64,000 bases of DNA, taken from the NCBI GenBank assembly GCA_910584985.1, contig CAJUDJ010000003.1, positions 1 through 64,000 of the forward strand, given 5' to 3'. This stretch comes from an uncultured Eubacterium sp. GTDB lineage: Bacteria; Bacillota; Clostridia; Oscillospirales; Acutalibacteraceae. This document shows, in pieces, positions 7,814 through 17,468 of this stretch (the first letter of the stretch is position 1; each line of letters begins with the position of its first letter). Position numbers and translations under genes: made by a program. The notes below the pieces were generated by a model. The model was not told the DNA's origin. It worked only from the letters and a program-made list of their open reading frames with translations, and ran no database searches.

Positions 7814-9172
7814 ATGATTAGTCAGATATTGGCTACAGCCATATTTGTGGCCATGTTTGCAATGATTGTCTGGGATAAGATTGAACGCCATATAACAACA
7901 ACTGTTGCGGCAGTTTTAATGATTGTGGTTGTATTTCTTATATCAATGGGAAGCCCTCAAGCAGTTGTTGAAACACTTAATCTTGCTGCTTTTTTCAAAC
8001 CTTCCTTTTGGTATAATACGGGGGCAGCCGAAACAGCAGTCGGAATCAACTGGGAAACCATCGTTTTCATTGCCGGCATGATGATTATGGTTGAGGGAAT
8101 GGGCAGAGCGGGCTTTTTCCGCTGGCTGTGCCTTGGAATTGCAAAGCTTGTGAAATATAAAACAATTCCTATTCTTGCAACCTTTATGGCAATGAGTGCT
8201 GTGCTTTCCATGTTCATAGACAGTATTACAGTTATTCTTTTTCTTGCAGCTGTAACCTCAGAGCTTGCAAAAATTCTTAAGTTTGATCCTGTGCCTATGA
8301 TTATTGCGGAAATTTTCTGCGCAAATATAGGCGGCTCGGCAACCATGTGCGGCGATCCGCCGAATATTATAATCGGCACATCGCTTGGATTTACCTTTGC
8401 GGATTTCCTTACAAATACAGGTCTGGTTGCATTGATATGCCTTGTGCTTGTTATGGGATATTTCATTCTGTGTTTTAAAAAGCAACTGAAAAAAAGCGAA
8501 CAGAACCGGGCGGATACAGTATCCTATCCGCAGCCGGCAGAAGCGATTATTGACAAACAGCGCTTTATACGGAGCACTGCTATATTTGCTGTTGCAATTC
8601 TTCTTCTGATAACTCATGCCCAGACAGGGCTTACGGTTTCAACCATTGGCGTTATTGTGGCACTGCTTACCTTTATCACAACCAGCAAAACCGGAATGAA
8701 ATACATAATTCATCATATTGATTATAAAACACTGCTCTTCTTTGTTGGCTTATTTATAGTGGTAGGCGGATTAGAGGAAACCAAGGTGCTTGAGCTTATT
8801 GCAGGCTTTATAAGCAATATCAGCAGCGGAAGCCCTGTGCTTATCATAATCATCGTAATTTGGCTTTCTGCAGTGGCAAGTGCCTTTGTTGATAATATTC
8901 CGTTTTCTGCAACAATGATTCCTGTGATTACATCTATTGCTGCAACACAGGATATGAGCCTTGCAACGCTTGCATGGGCACTTTCTCTCGGCACGGATCT
9001 TGGCGGAAATGCAACGCCTATCGGTGCATCTGCAAATGTTATGGGAATATCCGTAGCAAGCAAAAACGGACACAGAATCACATGGGGAAAATACTGCAAA
9101 TACTGTGCTCCGGCAACCATAATTGTTGTGGCAATCTGCACGGTTTATGTAATATTAAGATATGTTATTTAA
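7814..9172 (+). CDS. ArsB/NhaD-family (ion transporter superfamily) permease
   Basis: A ~452-residue membrane protein with about eleven to twelve hydrophobic segments. It has the family's paired hairpin motifs: IGGSATMCGDPPNIIIG in the first half and LGTDLGGNATPIGASANVMG in the second, i.e. the re-entrant loops with G-x-P-x-N and N-A-T-P-x-G seen in ArsB, NhaD and P-permeases. Substrate cannot be read from the sequence; sodium/proton exchange or an inorganic or carboxylate anion are possible. ATG 7814 is used because AGGAGG (7799-7804) is nine bases away; a TTG at 7808 is too near. Confidence 0.82.
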   Translation: MISQILATAIFVAMFAMIVWDKIERHITTTVAAVLMIVVVFLISMGSPQAVVETLNLAAFFKPSFWYNTGAAETAVGINWETIVFIAGMMIMVEGMGRAGFFRWLCLGIAKLVKYKTIPILATFMAMSAVLSMFIDSITVILFLAAVTSELAKILKFDPVPMIIAEIFCANIGGSATMCGDPPNIIIGTSLGFTFADFLTNTGLVALICLVLVMGYFILCFKKQLKKSEQNRADTVSYPQPAEAIIDKQRFIRSTAIFAVAILLLITHAQTGLTVSTIGVIVALLTFITTSKTGMKYIIHHIDYKTLLFFVGLFIVVGGLEETKVLELIAGFISNISSGSPVLIIIIVIWLSAVASAFVDNIPFSATMIPVITSIAATQDMSLATLAWALSLGTDLGGNATPIGASANVMGISVASKNGHRITWGKYCKYCAPATIIVVAICTVYVILRYVI

Positions 9173-9261
9173 CGGAATATGGCTTGCTATTTTTACATAT
9201 TTGCTTTTATTGTAAATATATGTTAAAATAAAAACAGTAATAATGCAAGGAGGTTTTTGAT

Positions 9262-9795
9262 TTGGCTAAATCCACGAAAGCACAAATACTGCAAAGTTTT
9301 TCAGAATTGCTTAAACAACACAGTCTTGACAAAATCACTGTAACTATGCTTGTGAATGAATGTAAAATAAGCAGGCAGACCTTTTATTACCACTTTACGG
9401 ATATTCAGGCACTTATTAACTGGGGAATCCGGCAATATACTGCCGGCTGCCTTGACAATGTAAAAAATGCTGTTGACATTAACGAGGCAACCGTTATATA
9501 TCTTACAGCAATTCAGCAAAGCAGCTTTTTTATTGAAAAATGCCTTGAATCCTCACTTTCCGGCTACACAACACTTTTGCTGAGAGACAGTATCTCTGAA
9601 TACATATCTTATTTCGGAAACAAAATTCTTAAAATTTCAAGCCTTAATCCCGAAGATGCAAAGTTCTTTATACAATTTCTTGCAAATGCAATCACAGGGC
9701 TTATTCTTTCTTCCATTTATCAGAAAGAGGCTATGGATATCAATAACATTGCTGAACAAACAGAAAGAATTATTCTCGGAAGGCTGAACGGTTAA
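9262..9795 (+). CDS. TetR/AcrR-family transcriptional regulator (TTG start)
   Basis: A 177-residue regulator. The first ~45 residues are a TetR helix-turn-helix (KITVTMLVNECKISRQTFYYHFTD). The C-terminal ligand domain (VYLTAIQQSSFFIEKCLES ... FLANAITGLILSSIYQ) resembles the TetR_C_8 type found with dihydroxyacetone-kinase regulators. The start is TTG at 9262, eight bases after a perfect AGGAGG (9248-9253); no ATG fits. Two bases separate it from the cysteine-synthase-like gene, so the two are co-transcribed. Confidence 0.82.
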   Translation: MAKSTKAQILQSFSELLKQHSLDKITVTMLVNECKISRQTFYYHFTDIQALINWGIRQYTAGCLDNVKNAVDINEATVIYLTAIQQSSFFIEKCLESSLSGYTTLLLRDSISEYISYFGNKILKISSLNPEDAKFFIQFLANAITGLILSSIYQKEAMDINNIAEQTERIILGRLNG

Positions 9796-9797
9796 TT

Positions 9798-10724
9798 ATG
9801 ATTTACAATACAATTCTTGATGCAATAGGCCATACGCCTATGATAAAATTAAATAAGCTTTCAAATCCCGATGATGCACAGATACTTGTGAAATACGAGG
9901 GTGTGAATATAGGTGGTTCCATTAAAACACGCACCGCATATAATATGCTGAAATGCGCTGAAGAAAGCGGGCTGATTCATGAAAACACAATTATTGTTGA
10001 GCCCACAAGCGGCAATCAGGGCATAGGCATTGCACTTGTCGGTGCAGTGAAGGGCTACAAGGTAAAAATTATTATGCCTGATTCCGTTTCAGAGGAACGA
10101 AGAAAGCTTGTTCAGAATTACGGCGCAGAGGTTATTTTAATTCATGATGACGGCGATATCGGTGCCTGCATTGCCGAATGTATGGCAACAGCCGAAAGAA
10201 TGGCAAAAGAGAACCCGAATGTTTATATTCCGGGGCAGTTTGAAAACCCGAATAATCCAAAGGTTCATATTTATCATACCGCAGCCGAAATTCTGGAACA
10301 GGTAGGCGGAGATATAGACGGATTTTGCAGCGGTGTGGGCACAGGCGGCACGATAAGCGGAATCGGCGAGGTTCTGAAAAAACAGAATCCTGCAATCAAG
10401 ATATGGGCGGTTGAACCTGAAAATGCCGCAATACTCAGCGGCGGTGCAATCGGAACGCATCTTCAGATGGGTATCGGGGATGGATTAATTCCCGAAAATC
10501 TGAACACACGCATTTATGACAACATTTGCCTTGTTTCAGATGAAGAAGCAATTGCAACGGCAAAACGGCTTGCAAGTGAGGAGGGCATTATGTGCGGCAT
10601 CTCCAGCGGTTCAAATGTTGCGGCAGCCATCAAGCTTGCCAAAAGACTTGGCAAAGGGAAAACCGTGGTAACTGTTCTGCCTGATACGGGAGAACGCTAT
10701 TTCAGCACAATTTTATTTGATTAA
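9798..10724 (+). CDS. cysK: Cysteine synthase family PLP enzyme (CysK-like)
   Basis: A 308-residue PLP beta-family enzyme; family members make cysteine from O-acetylserine and sulfide. Visible: GHTPMIKL at the N-terminus, the PLP lysine in GGSIKTRTA (~residue 43; the usual form is S-x-K-D-R), the substrate loop PTSGNQGIGIA, the phosphate-binding GVGTGGT (~177) and ISSGSN near residue 270. It lacks its own strong ribosome site and follows the TetR gene by two bases, suggesting translational coupling. The Lys-Thr variation and unusual partner leave room for a related activity (for example another sulfur or amino-acid lyase). Confidence 0.82.
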   Translation: MIYNTILDAIGHTPMIKLNKLSNPDDAQILVKYEGVNIGGSIKTRTAYNMLKCAEESGLIHENTIIVEPTSGNQGIGIALVGAVKGYKVKIIMPDSVSEERRKLVQNYGAEVILIHDDGDIGACIAECMATAERMAKENPNVYIPGQFENPNNPKVHIYHTAAEILEQVGGDIDGFCSGVGTGGTISGIGEVLKKQNPAIKIWAVEPENAAILSGGAIGTHLQMGIGDGLIPENLNTRIYDNICLVSDEEAIATAKRLASEEGIMCGISSGSNVAAAIKLAKRLGKGKTVVTVLPDTGERYFSTILFD

Positions 10725-10734
10725 CTTATAAATA

Positions 10735-10763
10735 AAGCCGGAAGCAATCTGCTCCCGGCTTTT
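10735..10763 (+). terminator. Terminator of TetR-cysK operon
   Basis: AAGCCGG-A-AGCA-ATC-TGCT-C-CCGGCTTTTG: a GC stem with a T-rich tail, 10 bases after the stop. The further 200 bases up to 10970 hold only AT-rich sequence and the next ribosome site. Confidence 0.8.
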
Positions 10764-10970
10764 GCTTTGCTATCTTGTATTTACATAAAAGTAAAACCAA
10801 TTATCATTAAGTTTTTTGCTGACAGTTTCATCTCAGTCCGGCTGAATTTGTTCTATTAGAAAGCCTTATATATACTTTTTTGCAATATATTGATTTAAAA
10901 TAGCATTTTTTTCTTTTTATTGCGCTTGTTTTAATTAAACTTTCCTTACTTAATTTAAGGAGGTTTTCTA

Positions 10971-11318
10971 ATGAAGAACAATACAATTATTGACAACAGA
11001 ATGCAGAATCTCGGTATCACCAGGAAGTACAAGGGCTATTATCAGCTGAAACTTGCCATAGAACTTGCACTTGAGGATGAAGACAGGCTCTGTTCTGTTG
11101 CAAAGAACCTTTACAGGCCTGTTGCAGAAATATGCGGTTGCTCCCAATGCTCTGTATACAGAAATATCTGCACATTGTCAGACAATATATGGAATTATCA
11201 TTATGATGCCCTTAGCAGAATAGCCGGATTCAAATTAACGAATAAAATCACCGCTACAGATATGATTGCCATCCTTGTTGCCGATATCCTGCGTTCACAA
11301 TATAATAACGTTTCATAA
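10971..11318 (+). CDS. Stand-alone Spo0A C-terminal (DNA-binding) domain protein
   Basis: A 115-residue protein aligning along its length with the Spo0A effector domain: LGITRKYKGYYQLKLAIELAL corresponds to IGVPAHIKGYLYLREAI, AKNLYRPVAEICGCSQCSVYRNI to [23 protein letters not shown], and the end (TDMIAILVADILR) to EFIAMVADKLR. No receiver domain and no phosphoacceptor Asp are present. The recognition helix differs (SVYRNICT for RVERAIRH). Excellent ribosome site TAAGGAGG. It probably binds DNA or interferes with Spo0A at 0A boxes; function inferred from the domain only. Confidence 0.78.
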   Translation: MKNNTIIDNRMQNLGITRKYKGYYQLKLAIELALEDEDRLCSVAKNLYRPVAEICGCSQCSVYRNICTLSDNIWNYHYDALSRIAGFKLTNKITATDMIAILVADILRSQYNNVS

Positions 11319-11324
11319 CACTCA

Positions 11325-11367
11325 AACTCCCCTGCAACTGAAAGAAATCAGCGGCAGGGGAGTTTTT
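11325..11367 (+). terminator. Terminator of Spo0A_C gene
   Basis: ACTCCCCTGC and GCAGGGGAGT form a perfect 10-bp stem followed by TTTTTCC. Confidence 0.85.
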
Positions 11368-11580
11368 CCTAATTACTCTGTAATCTATATTATAAACAAT
11401 TCTTTATGTTCCGACTATTTTAAGAGGTTATTATACCATAAAAGCAATGCATTTATGGTATAATCAGCCAGAATTCGTTTCCTGTGGGCAAACTGAGCGG
11501 GCAACATAAATCGATACCATAATAAACAGTTATTGGTAAATAGAATTATTGTTTCTCCAAAGTATCACTATGCTGCCTGA

Positions 11581-11609
11581 TTGACAGTAAGATTTTTTAA
11601 TGATAAACT
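11581..11609 (+). promoter_or_regulatory. Promoter of the 1-phosphofructokinase-like gene
   Basis: TTGACA (11581-11586), 17 bases, TAAACT (11604-11609), 40 bases before the ATG. Confidence 0.55.
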
Positions 11610-11648
11610 TTATTTATATTATTTTGGATTACTATAAGGGGAGATTGC

Positions 11649-12542
11649 ATGATATACACGGTAACTTTTAATCCGTCTATCGACTATGTTCTTAAGGCGG
11701 ACAGTCTGTCAACAGCTGATATTAACCGGGCAAAAAGTGAACATATTTCAGCAGGCGGAAAGGGCATTAATGTATCTGTAATGCTTGCAAGGCTTGGTGT
11801 AAAAAACAGGGCGTTCGGATTTCTTGCCGGCTTTTCGGGCAGGCAGATTGAGGATATGCTTAAAGAAGAAACATGTGAAACGGATTTTATTTATCTGAAA
11901 TCCGGCTATTCACGGATAAATGTTAAAATCAGAGCGGATAAAGAGCTTGATATCAATGCAAACGGACCTGTGATTACAGCAAATGATTTCAGCGAACTCC
12001 TGAAAAAACTTGAAAATGCACAGAAAGGGGATTATATAGTGCTGGCAGGCTCTGTGCCGCCCTCTCTTTCCAAGAAAACTTACGGAAAAATGATAGCGTG
12101 CTTTTCGGAAAAAGGCATTCATTTTGTTGTTGATACAACGGGGGATTTTCTTAAAAGCACGCTTAAATACAGACCGTTTCTGATAAAGCCGAATCATCAT
12201 GAACTTGGTGATCTTTTTTCTGTGCAGATTCAAACAGAGCAGGATGCCGTAAAATATGCAAGGCGGCTTCAGCAGAAAGGGGCAAGAAATGTGCTTGTTT
12301 CAAGAGGGGAAAACGGAGCAATGTTGCTGGATGAAAACCAAAGGGTGTATTGTGCCGATGCGGCAAAGGGTCAAGTAATAGATACTGTTGGCTGCGGCGA
12401 TGCAATGCTTGCCGGGTTTCTGGCAGGCTTTATGAAAGATAATCAATATGAAAATGCTTTTAAATATGCAATGGCATGCGGCTCGGCAACTGCATTTTCA
12501 GAGGGCCTTGCCCAAAGGGATATGCTTGAAAAATACTTATAA
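11649..12542 (+). CDS. fruK: 1-phosphofructokinase-like PfkB-family sugar kinase
   Basis: A 297-residue PfkB kinase. It begins IYTVTFNPSIDYVL like FruK/LacC enzymes, has the GGKGINVS substrate loop (~residue 37), VLAGSVPPS (~135), IKPNHHELGDL, and the catalytic C-terminal VGCGDAMLAGF with the Asp base (usual form VGAGDSM). The fold and N-terminus fit phosphorylation of fructose-1-phosphate or tagatose-6-phosphate using ATP. No fructose PTS or DeoR-type regulator is adjacent, so the substrate is less certain than the family. Ribosome site AAGGGGAG. Confidence 0.82.
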   Translation: MIYTVTFNPSIDYVLKADSLSTADINRAKSEHISAGGKGINVSVMLARLGVKNRAFGFLAGFSGRQIEDMLKEETCETDFIYLKSGYSRINVKIRADKELDINANGPVITANDFSELLKKLENAQKGDYIVLAGSVPPSLSKKTYGKMIACFSEKGIHFVVDTTGDFLKSTLKYRPFLIKPNHHELGDLFSVQIQTEQDAVKYARRLQQKGARNVLVSRGENGAMLLDENQRVYCADAAKGQVIDTVGCGDAMLAGFLAGFMKDNQYENAFKYAMACGSATAFSEGLAQRDMLEKYL

Positions 12543-12576
12543 AAAAACTGCTGTTTATTAAAAACAGCAGTTTTTT
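12541..12576. terminator. Bidirectional terminator between kinase and GtrII genes
   Basis: AAAAACTGCTGTTT and AAAACAGCAGTTTTTT form a perfect stem with A and T runs on both sides, serving the converging genes. Confidence 0.85.
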
Positions 12577-12597
12577 ATTGAGTTGGTGGTTTTTATT

Positions 12598-14136
12598 TTA
12601 TTCATTTTGAAGCTTTATTACAACGGTATCATCAATAACCCTTACAGAGCCATTATCCGGCCAGCAGGGCATATTCTGAACCTCTTCACTGTGTGCAAGT
12701 TTATTAACGGTATCCTTATCAGCCATTGGTACTTTATATCCGAAATACTGCTGAATCCAGCGGTTTCGGGAATAAGCGTTAATATAGGTGCTTCCTTTTC
12801 CACCGTACATAGGTGCTTTTTCCCATGCATTTTTTATTAGAGGATCTTCAATTTTATCCCCTATAAATGCCCATTTTTTTGAAGCATCATAATGATCTGC
12901 CATACGAATCTGCACAACCATGGAATTCAGGTAGTTTTCTGCCTGTCTGTTTGTGTAATACATGGCAGTGTAATTAACATTTGCAAGATATGAATAGCAG
13001 CAGATAACCGAAAGCAGCAGTGCAATTATCACAGTCTTGATGCCTTTTTGTATTTTCGGCAGATCGGGATTTTCGGGCATCATGTTTATAAGTACAATCG
13101 GAACACATAAAACGATTGCAAATGAATATACCATTAAAGTATATATCGTGCTGTTCGGGCACATTACGACAATCAGATTGACTGCAAAGGGGAAAACAAT
13201 AAGCAGCACTGTTGTTATTGCCGAAACAAGAATATTTTTCTTCGTTTTTATCATATGCCATAGAATAACTGCAATGCTGATTATGCCAAGCGCTAAATAT
13301 GCAAATTTGATAAAATTCATTTGTGCCAGATTACAGTAATCCTTTAACGGGAGCATACAGAACGAAACGAAGGTTTTTCTGATAAGCCCGGGAAGAGCGG
13401 ACAACTGAAAATTACCCATATCGGAAATTCCCTGATAGTTGCTGAGGGAAACATCATAGCAGTGCAGGAAAATTTTCAGAATAATATAATAAAGAATCAA
13501 ACCGACAATCATACTTGCACAGTAATATATTCCCCTGCCTATAATTTTTCCGAAGGTTATTTTTCTTTCTTCAAGGGCTTCTTTGATGAGTAAAAGTACA
13601 AAAATACTTGCGGTTATCGGCAGATAAGCCTGATAAATACCTAAGGCAAGAGCTGTGCATAAACAGGAAAGAGGGAACCCGAATCTGTATTTCTTTAAAA
13701 TCCACACGGCAAGAACGGAAAGAAGTATTGCAAGTCCGTAATAGGCGGATGTATATTTAAAAAATAAGGTTGAAACGGCTGACGGAAAAGAAACAAGTAT
13801 CATTCCCATAATTGAACCAAGATAACGATTTTTTATTTTAAAGACGGAAACAAGAACGCCTGCAGAAACAGCTATCAGAATCAAAAATAATATTCCGTTA
13901 AAATAAGGAAGATTATAGTTTCCTTCAAAATTGCTTTTGAAAAATTTGCTTAATATATCCAGAAACCATCTGCCGGAAGATAATGTGGTGCCGACTCCGG
14001 ACGGCTGTTCCGAAATATCATCATGATTATGTAAAACATTTACAATTCCGAAAAGATGAACTGCTAAGCCGAAAATAAATGTTGAATAAACGGTAAACCA
14101 AAATGGTTTTTTAAATGATTCCCTGATTTTTTGCAT
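12598..14136 (-). CDS. GtrII-type membrane glucosyltransferase
   Basis: A 512-residue polytopic protein with about ten to eleven membrane segments and a ~110-residue soluble C-terminus. The N-terminal part has the GtrII pattern: HNHDDISEQ after the first segment, SGRWFLDIL, and ALALGIYQAYLP further on. GtrII-type enzymes transfer glucose from a lipid carrier to cell-surface polysaccharide. It follows the GH20 gene by 36 bases on the same strand, so the two form an operon. ATG 14136 is preceded by AAGGAG at a rather long distance (about 12 bases). The polymer modified is unknown. Confidence 0.78.
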   Translation of the reverse strand: MQKIRESFKKPFWFTVYSTFIFGLAVHLFGIVNVLHNHDDISEQPSGVGTTLSSGRWFLDILSKFFKSNFEGNYNLPYFNGILFLILIAVSAGVLVSVFKIKNRYLGSIMGMILVSFPSAVSTLFFKYTSAYYGLAILLSVLAVWILKKYRFGFPLSCLCTALALGIYQAYLPITASIFVLLLIKEALEERKITFGKIIGRGIYYCASMIVGLILYYIILKIFLHCYDVSLSNYQGISDMGNFQLSALPGLIRKTFVSFCMLPLKDYCNLAQMNFIKFAYLALGIISIAVILWHMIKTKKNILVSAITTVLLIVFPFAVNLIVVMCPNSTIYTLMVYSFAIVLCVPIVLINMMPENPDLPKIQKGIKTVIIALLLSVICCYSYLANVNYTAMYYTNRQAENYLNSMVVQIRMADHYDASKKWAFIGDKIEDPLIKNAWEKAPMYGGKGSTYINAYSRNRWIQQYFGYKVPMADKDTVNKLAHSEEVQNMPCWPDNGSVRVIDDTVVIKLQNE

Positions 14137-14172
14137 TGATTATATGAACTCCTTTATATCTGCTTTTGATTA

Positions 14173-16371
14173 TTATTTAACGGTAATGCCGTGTATCCTG
14201 GCATGAACTGAATTTGTTTTTGAACCGATTCGCTGCACGGGAATGCTGAAGGATGCATTTTTTATGCCGCTTTTTCGTACAGTTCCGTTAAACGAAAAAC
14301 TGCCGATAGCCCGTTTTCTTGTAAACATTCCGATTTTCAGCACGGTTCTCATCGGTTTTGTTTCAATCGTAAGATTAAGCTTTTTATTCGCAACGGGAGT
14401 GTAATCGAATTCATATGCAAGGTTTTCGGCTGTAAAGCCAAGTTTGCCGTTTTCGGTGATTCTTAAATCATAAGTGCCGTAAGGCGCATCAGCCTCCAGA
14501 ATAATCTGGTTTGGAACAACTTCTCTGAACTCAATGATGATATTAAGTTTTGTGCCTGTGTCCAGCTTGTTTATACCGCTTTCAACAAAGCTGCTGCCGC
14601 CGGTAAGTTCTATATTGTGCATTGCTCTGAATTCTGCTCTGTTTTTGCAAACAGAATTCTGAATTGTCTTTTCTGCTCTGTTCACAGCGGCAGAAGAATG
14701 CTTGCAGGTGCAGGAACCCCAGTTTTTTTCAGCAAAAACAGCAGCTGTATCATCAAATCTGTCATACAAATCCTGTTCTTTGATACCCTTGCAGCGTTTA
14801 TCGATATTATCCTGCCAAATGGCTAAGCAACCGCCAAGTACCTGTTTGTTACCCGCAGGCAATTTATAGTATTTCTTACTGTTTTTACGGAAAACAGTGC
14901 ATGGTTCAAATTTTTTAAAGGCGCGGTGTTTATTAACAAAATCCATATATGGTGCTCTGATTTTTGTGCCGTTGGGAACTATGTAGTATTTATGGTCTGT
15001 ATTTATAAGTTTAAAGCCAAGATCATACATTTCTTTTCCGTCTGCCCATGCTTCAGACCATAAATTTAACTGTACATCATTTATTGCATCTTCAATAATA
15101 GGTGTTTCAGGATTATCTTTTATCCATGAAAGGCTTCCCCATAAGCGAACGGTATTTGTTTTTTTGAGATAGGGAATGATTTCATTTAAAAATCTTCTGT
15201 AAGCTCCATAATCGCTTAAAAATTCATCAGCACCTATATGTATAGCTGTGTCGTTTGGAAATACAGGATTTTCGCCGCCGGTATAGTCGTCAAAAATACG
15301 TTTGACGAATTCAACTGCCTTTGAATCAGCAACATTAATATGGTCGGTAAGAGGCCTTTTTTTCATAAGTGGGGATACTTCACCCATAACGGCATATTCG
15401 GGGAAAACTTTGGTGAAGGCAAGTGCGTGCGCAGGCATATCGATTTCAGGTGTTATGTTTACACCCATTGTTTTTGCCCATTTTATAAAACTGCGGAATT
15501 CTTCTTTGGAATAGCAGTAATCCTCTGATGCTGGCGTTTCGCCTTTTTCATTTTTTAAATTGCTTTCAAGGCGGAATGCCTGATAAGCTTCAAAGGTGCT
15601 TCCATCGCCGTTTTCGGCATAGTCTTCAAGCCAAATATAGTTATCGCTAAGATGAATCTGAAAATCGTTCATCTTAAGCCATGACATATGGCGCACAAAT
15701 TTTTTCAGCATATCCAGAGATACAGGCTTTCTGCCCACATCCAGCATAAATCCGCGGATGCAGTATCTTGGATAGTCTCGCATAATGCCATAAGGGAAGC
15801 CGCCCTGTGCCATAAGCTGGCATATGGTTTTTCCGGCCCAGATTATGCCTGTTTCAGTGGAAACTTTAACGCAGATTCCTTTTTCACTGCATTCAATTTC
15901 ATATCCCTCACTGCCAAGATAAGCAACATTGCTGTCAGCAGAGAAATGAATTGTTCCGTTATTACAGGATGAAATATGCTTTCCTGTGATTAAAGAAAAC
16001 TCTTCTGCAAAAGATGCGGTAGCCCTGCTGAATATTTCATCACAGGAAAAAGAAGTAATTGTTTTAAGCGCACCGCCGAAGGCATGCCATTGTGCCGGTT
16101 CAGGAATGATATTCGGTTTTTTCTTCTGTATGCCGTAAGTGCCTGCTATATTTATTTCACAGTCTGTTTCAACCGTTTCCTTGCCTTTTCTGCATCTGAA
16201 GGAAAGCGTTGCCGTGCTGTTGCAGAGAGGCGTATGAATAATCAGGCTGTCGTCAACAAGCTGAGGAAAATCAGCCCCCATAAATTCAGCCTGCCAGCCA
16301 TTCGAAACGCTGAATTGAACCCGGTTTTGAACAATGCTCAGTTTAATTTCAGGATTATTTTTGGTTTGCAT
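14173..16371 (-). CDS. GH20 beta-N-acetylhexosaminidase
   Basis: A 732-residue enzyme without signal peptide, so probably cytoplasmic. After a ~100-residue beta domain comes the GH20b-like domain (IIPEPAQWH ... SEGYEIECSEKGICV, AGKTICQLMAQ) and the TIM barrel: YCIRGFMLDVGRKPVSLDMLKKF, MNDFQIHLSDN, ITPEIDMPAHALAF and the catalytic Asp-Glu pair in HIGADEF (~382). WSEAW and a Trp-rich end complete the active site. It would release terminal GlcNAc or GalNAc by substrate-assisted catalysis. First gene of an operon with the GtrII-type enzyme. Confidence 0.9.
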   Translation of the reverse strand: MQTKNNPEIKLSIVQNRVQFSVSNGWQAEFMGADFPQLVDDSLIIHTPLCNSTATLSFRCRKGKETVETDCEINIAGTYGIQKKKPNIIPEPAQWHAFGGALKTITSFSCDEIFSRATASFAEEFSLITGKHISSCNNGTIHFSADSNVAYLGSEGYEIECSEKGICVKVSTETGIIWAGKTICQLMAQGGFPYGIMRDYPRYCIRGFMLDVGRKPVSLDMLKKFVRHMSWLKMNDFQIHLSDNYIWLEDYAENGDGSTFEAYQAFRLESNLKNEKGETPASEDYCYSKEEFRSFIKWAKTMGVNITPEIDMPAHALAFTKVFPEYAVMGEVSPLMKKRPLTDHINVADSKAVEFVKRIFDDYTGGENPVFPNDTAIHIGADEFLSDYGAYRRFLNEIIPYLKKTNTVRLWGSLSWIKDNPETPIIEDAINDVQLNLWSEAWADGKEMYDLGFKLINTDHKYYIVPNGTKIRAPYMDFVNKHRAFKKFEPCTVFRKNSKKYYKLPAGNKQVLGGCLAIWQDNIDKRCKGIKEQDLYDRFDDTAAVFAEKNWGSCTCKHSSAAVNRAEKTIQNSVCKNRAEFRAMHNIELTGGSSFVESGINKLDTGTKLNIIIEFREVVPNQIILEADAPYGTYDLRITENGKLGFTAENLAYEFDYTPVANKKLNLTIETKPMRTVLKIGMFTRKRAIGSFSFNGTVRKSGIKNASFSIPVQRIGSKTNSVHARIHGITVK

Positions 16372-16530
16372 AAATATTTACCTCTGTTTTCGTTGTAAAT
16401 TACATTATAGTATAGTTTTTGTTTTTTGGCAATAGGCTGAAAACAGGCAGAAAGAAAAGGTTTTGGAAGGCGGAAATGTATTATAATCGGGCAGTTTTGC
16501 CTGTTTGCTTTCGGCCTGCTGTGCTTTTTA

Positions 16531-16560
16531 TTGACAAGGAAGCCGCTTTGATACTATAAT
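16531..16560 (+). promoter_or_regulatory. Promoter of the lipid kinase gene
   Basis: Near-perfect sigma-A promoter: TTGACA (16531-16536), 18-base spacer, TATAAT (16555-16560), ending 22 bases before the ATG. Confidence 0.7.
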
Positions 16561-16582
16561 TGAATCAGCAAAAAAAGAAAAG

Positions 16583-17449
16583 ATGGGTAATATGAATTAT
16601 ATTGTGCTGTATAATCCTCTTTCAAACGGAGGAAAAGGAAAAGAAAAGGCAGAAGAAATCAAAAATTATTATAATGAAAGTAAGTTGGAATATCAGGATA
16701 TCACAGAACTGGAAAATCTTTCTGAATTTATACATTCCGATTCAGGGCGCAGCATCATACTCTGCGGTGGGGACGGCACACTTCATTATTTTGTAAATTA
16801 TGTTGACTGTGATAAGCTTGAAACAGATGTTTTCTATTATCCGGCAGGCTCCGGAAATGATTTTAAGCGTGATACGATAGGCACTGTTAAGGAATACAGG
16901 CCATATAAAATCAATAAGTATTTAAAAAAGCTTCCTTTTGCAGAGGTTAATGGAAAAAAATACAGATATATTAACGGTATCGGCTTTGGCATAGACAGCT
17001 TTGCCTGTGTTGAACGCGAACGGGTTAAGGCAAAAAATCCGGATAAGAAAATCAATTATACAGGAATTGTAATTAAAACCTGGATGTTTGATTATAAACC
17101 GATAGATGCCGTTATTACTATTGACGGGAAGAAATATACATATAAAGATGTGTGGATCTGCCCTGCAATGAAATGCAAATCCTACGGCGGCGGAATGATT
17201 GTTGCTCCGAATCAGGACAGGCTTGATGAAACACACAGCCTTTCCATAACGGTTTTTCACGGCAGAAATAAACTCAGAATTGCATATGGCTTTTTTCACA
17301 CCTTCAGTGCCTCGCATCTGAAATATAAGGATATATGCACAGAGCTTAAGGGAAAAAAGATTACGGTTGAATTTGCACAGGCAGCACCTGTGCAGATAGA
17401 CGGCGAATTAATCGGAAATTCCAAAACATTTACTGCATGGGCAGAATAA
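16583..17449 (+). CDS. Diacylglycerol/lipid kinase family protein
   Basis: A 288-residue DagK/YegS-type lipid kinase. It has YNPLSNGGKGKEKA at the N-terminus, the ATP-binding CGGDGTLHYF (~residue 61), PAGSGNDFKRD (~90), GIGFGIDSFAC and the C-terminal VQIDGEL. It phosphorylates diacylglycerol or a related lipid at the membrane face; the exact lipid is not readable. Two in-frame ATGs (16583 and 16592) are possible; neither has a strong ribosome site, and the leader from the promoter is very short. Confidence 0.85.
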   Translation: MGNMNYIVLYNPLSNGGKGKEKAEEIKNYYNESKLEYQDITELENLSEFIHSDSGRSIILCGGDGTLHYFVNYVDCDKLETDVFYYPAGSGNDFKRDTIGTVKEYRPYKINKYLKKLPFAEVNGKKYRYINGIGFGIDSFACVERERVKAKNPDKKINYTGIVIKTWMFDYKPIDAVITIDGKKYTYKDVWICPAMKCKSYGGGMIVAPNQDRLDETHSLSITVFHGRNKLRIAYGFFHTFSASHLKYKDICTELKGKKITVEFAQAAPVQIDGELIGNSKTFTAWAE

Positions 17450-17468
17450 AATTTCAGCATAAAAATAA

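Larger units (their letters stand above)
11319..11648. other. Intergenic region before the sugar kinase
   Basis: Contains the Spo0A_C terminator (11325-11367), an inverted repeat TACCATAAA/TTTATGGTA at 11433-11461, and the promoter of the kinase (11581-11609). No gene seen. Confidence 0.6.
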
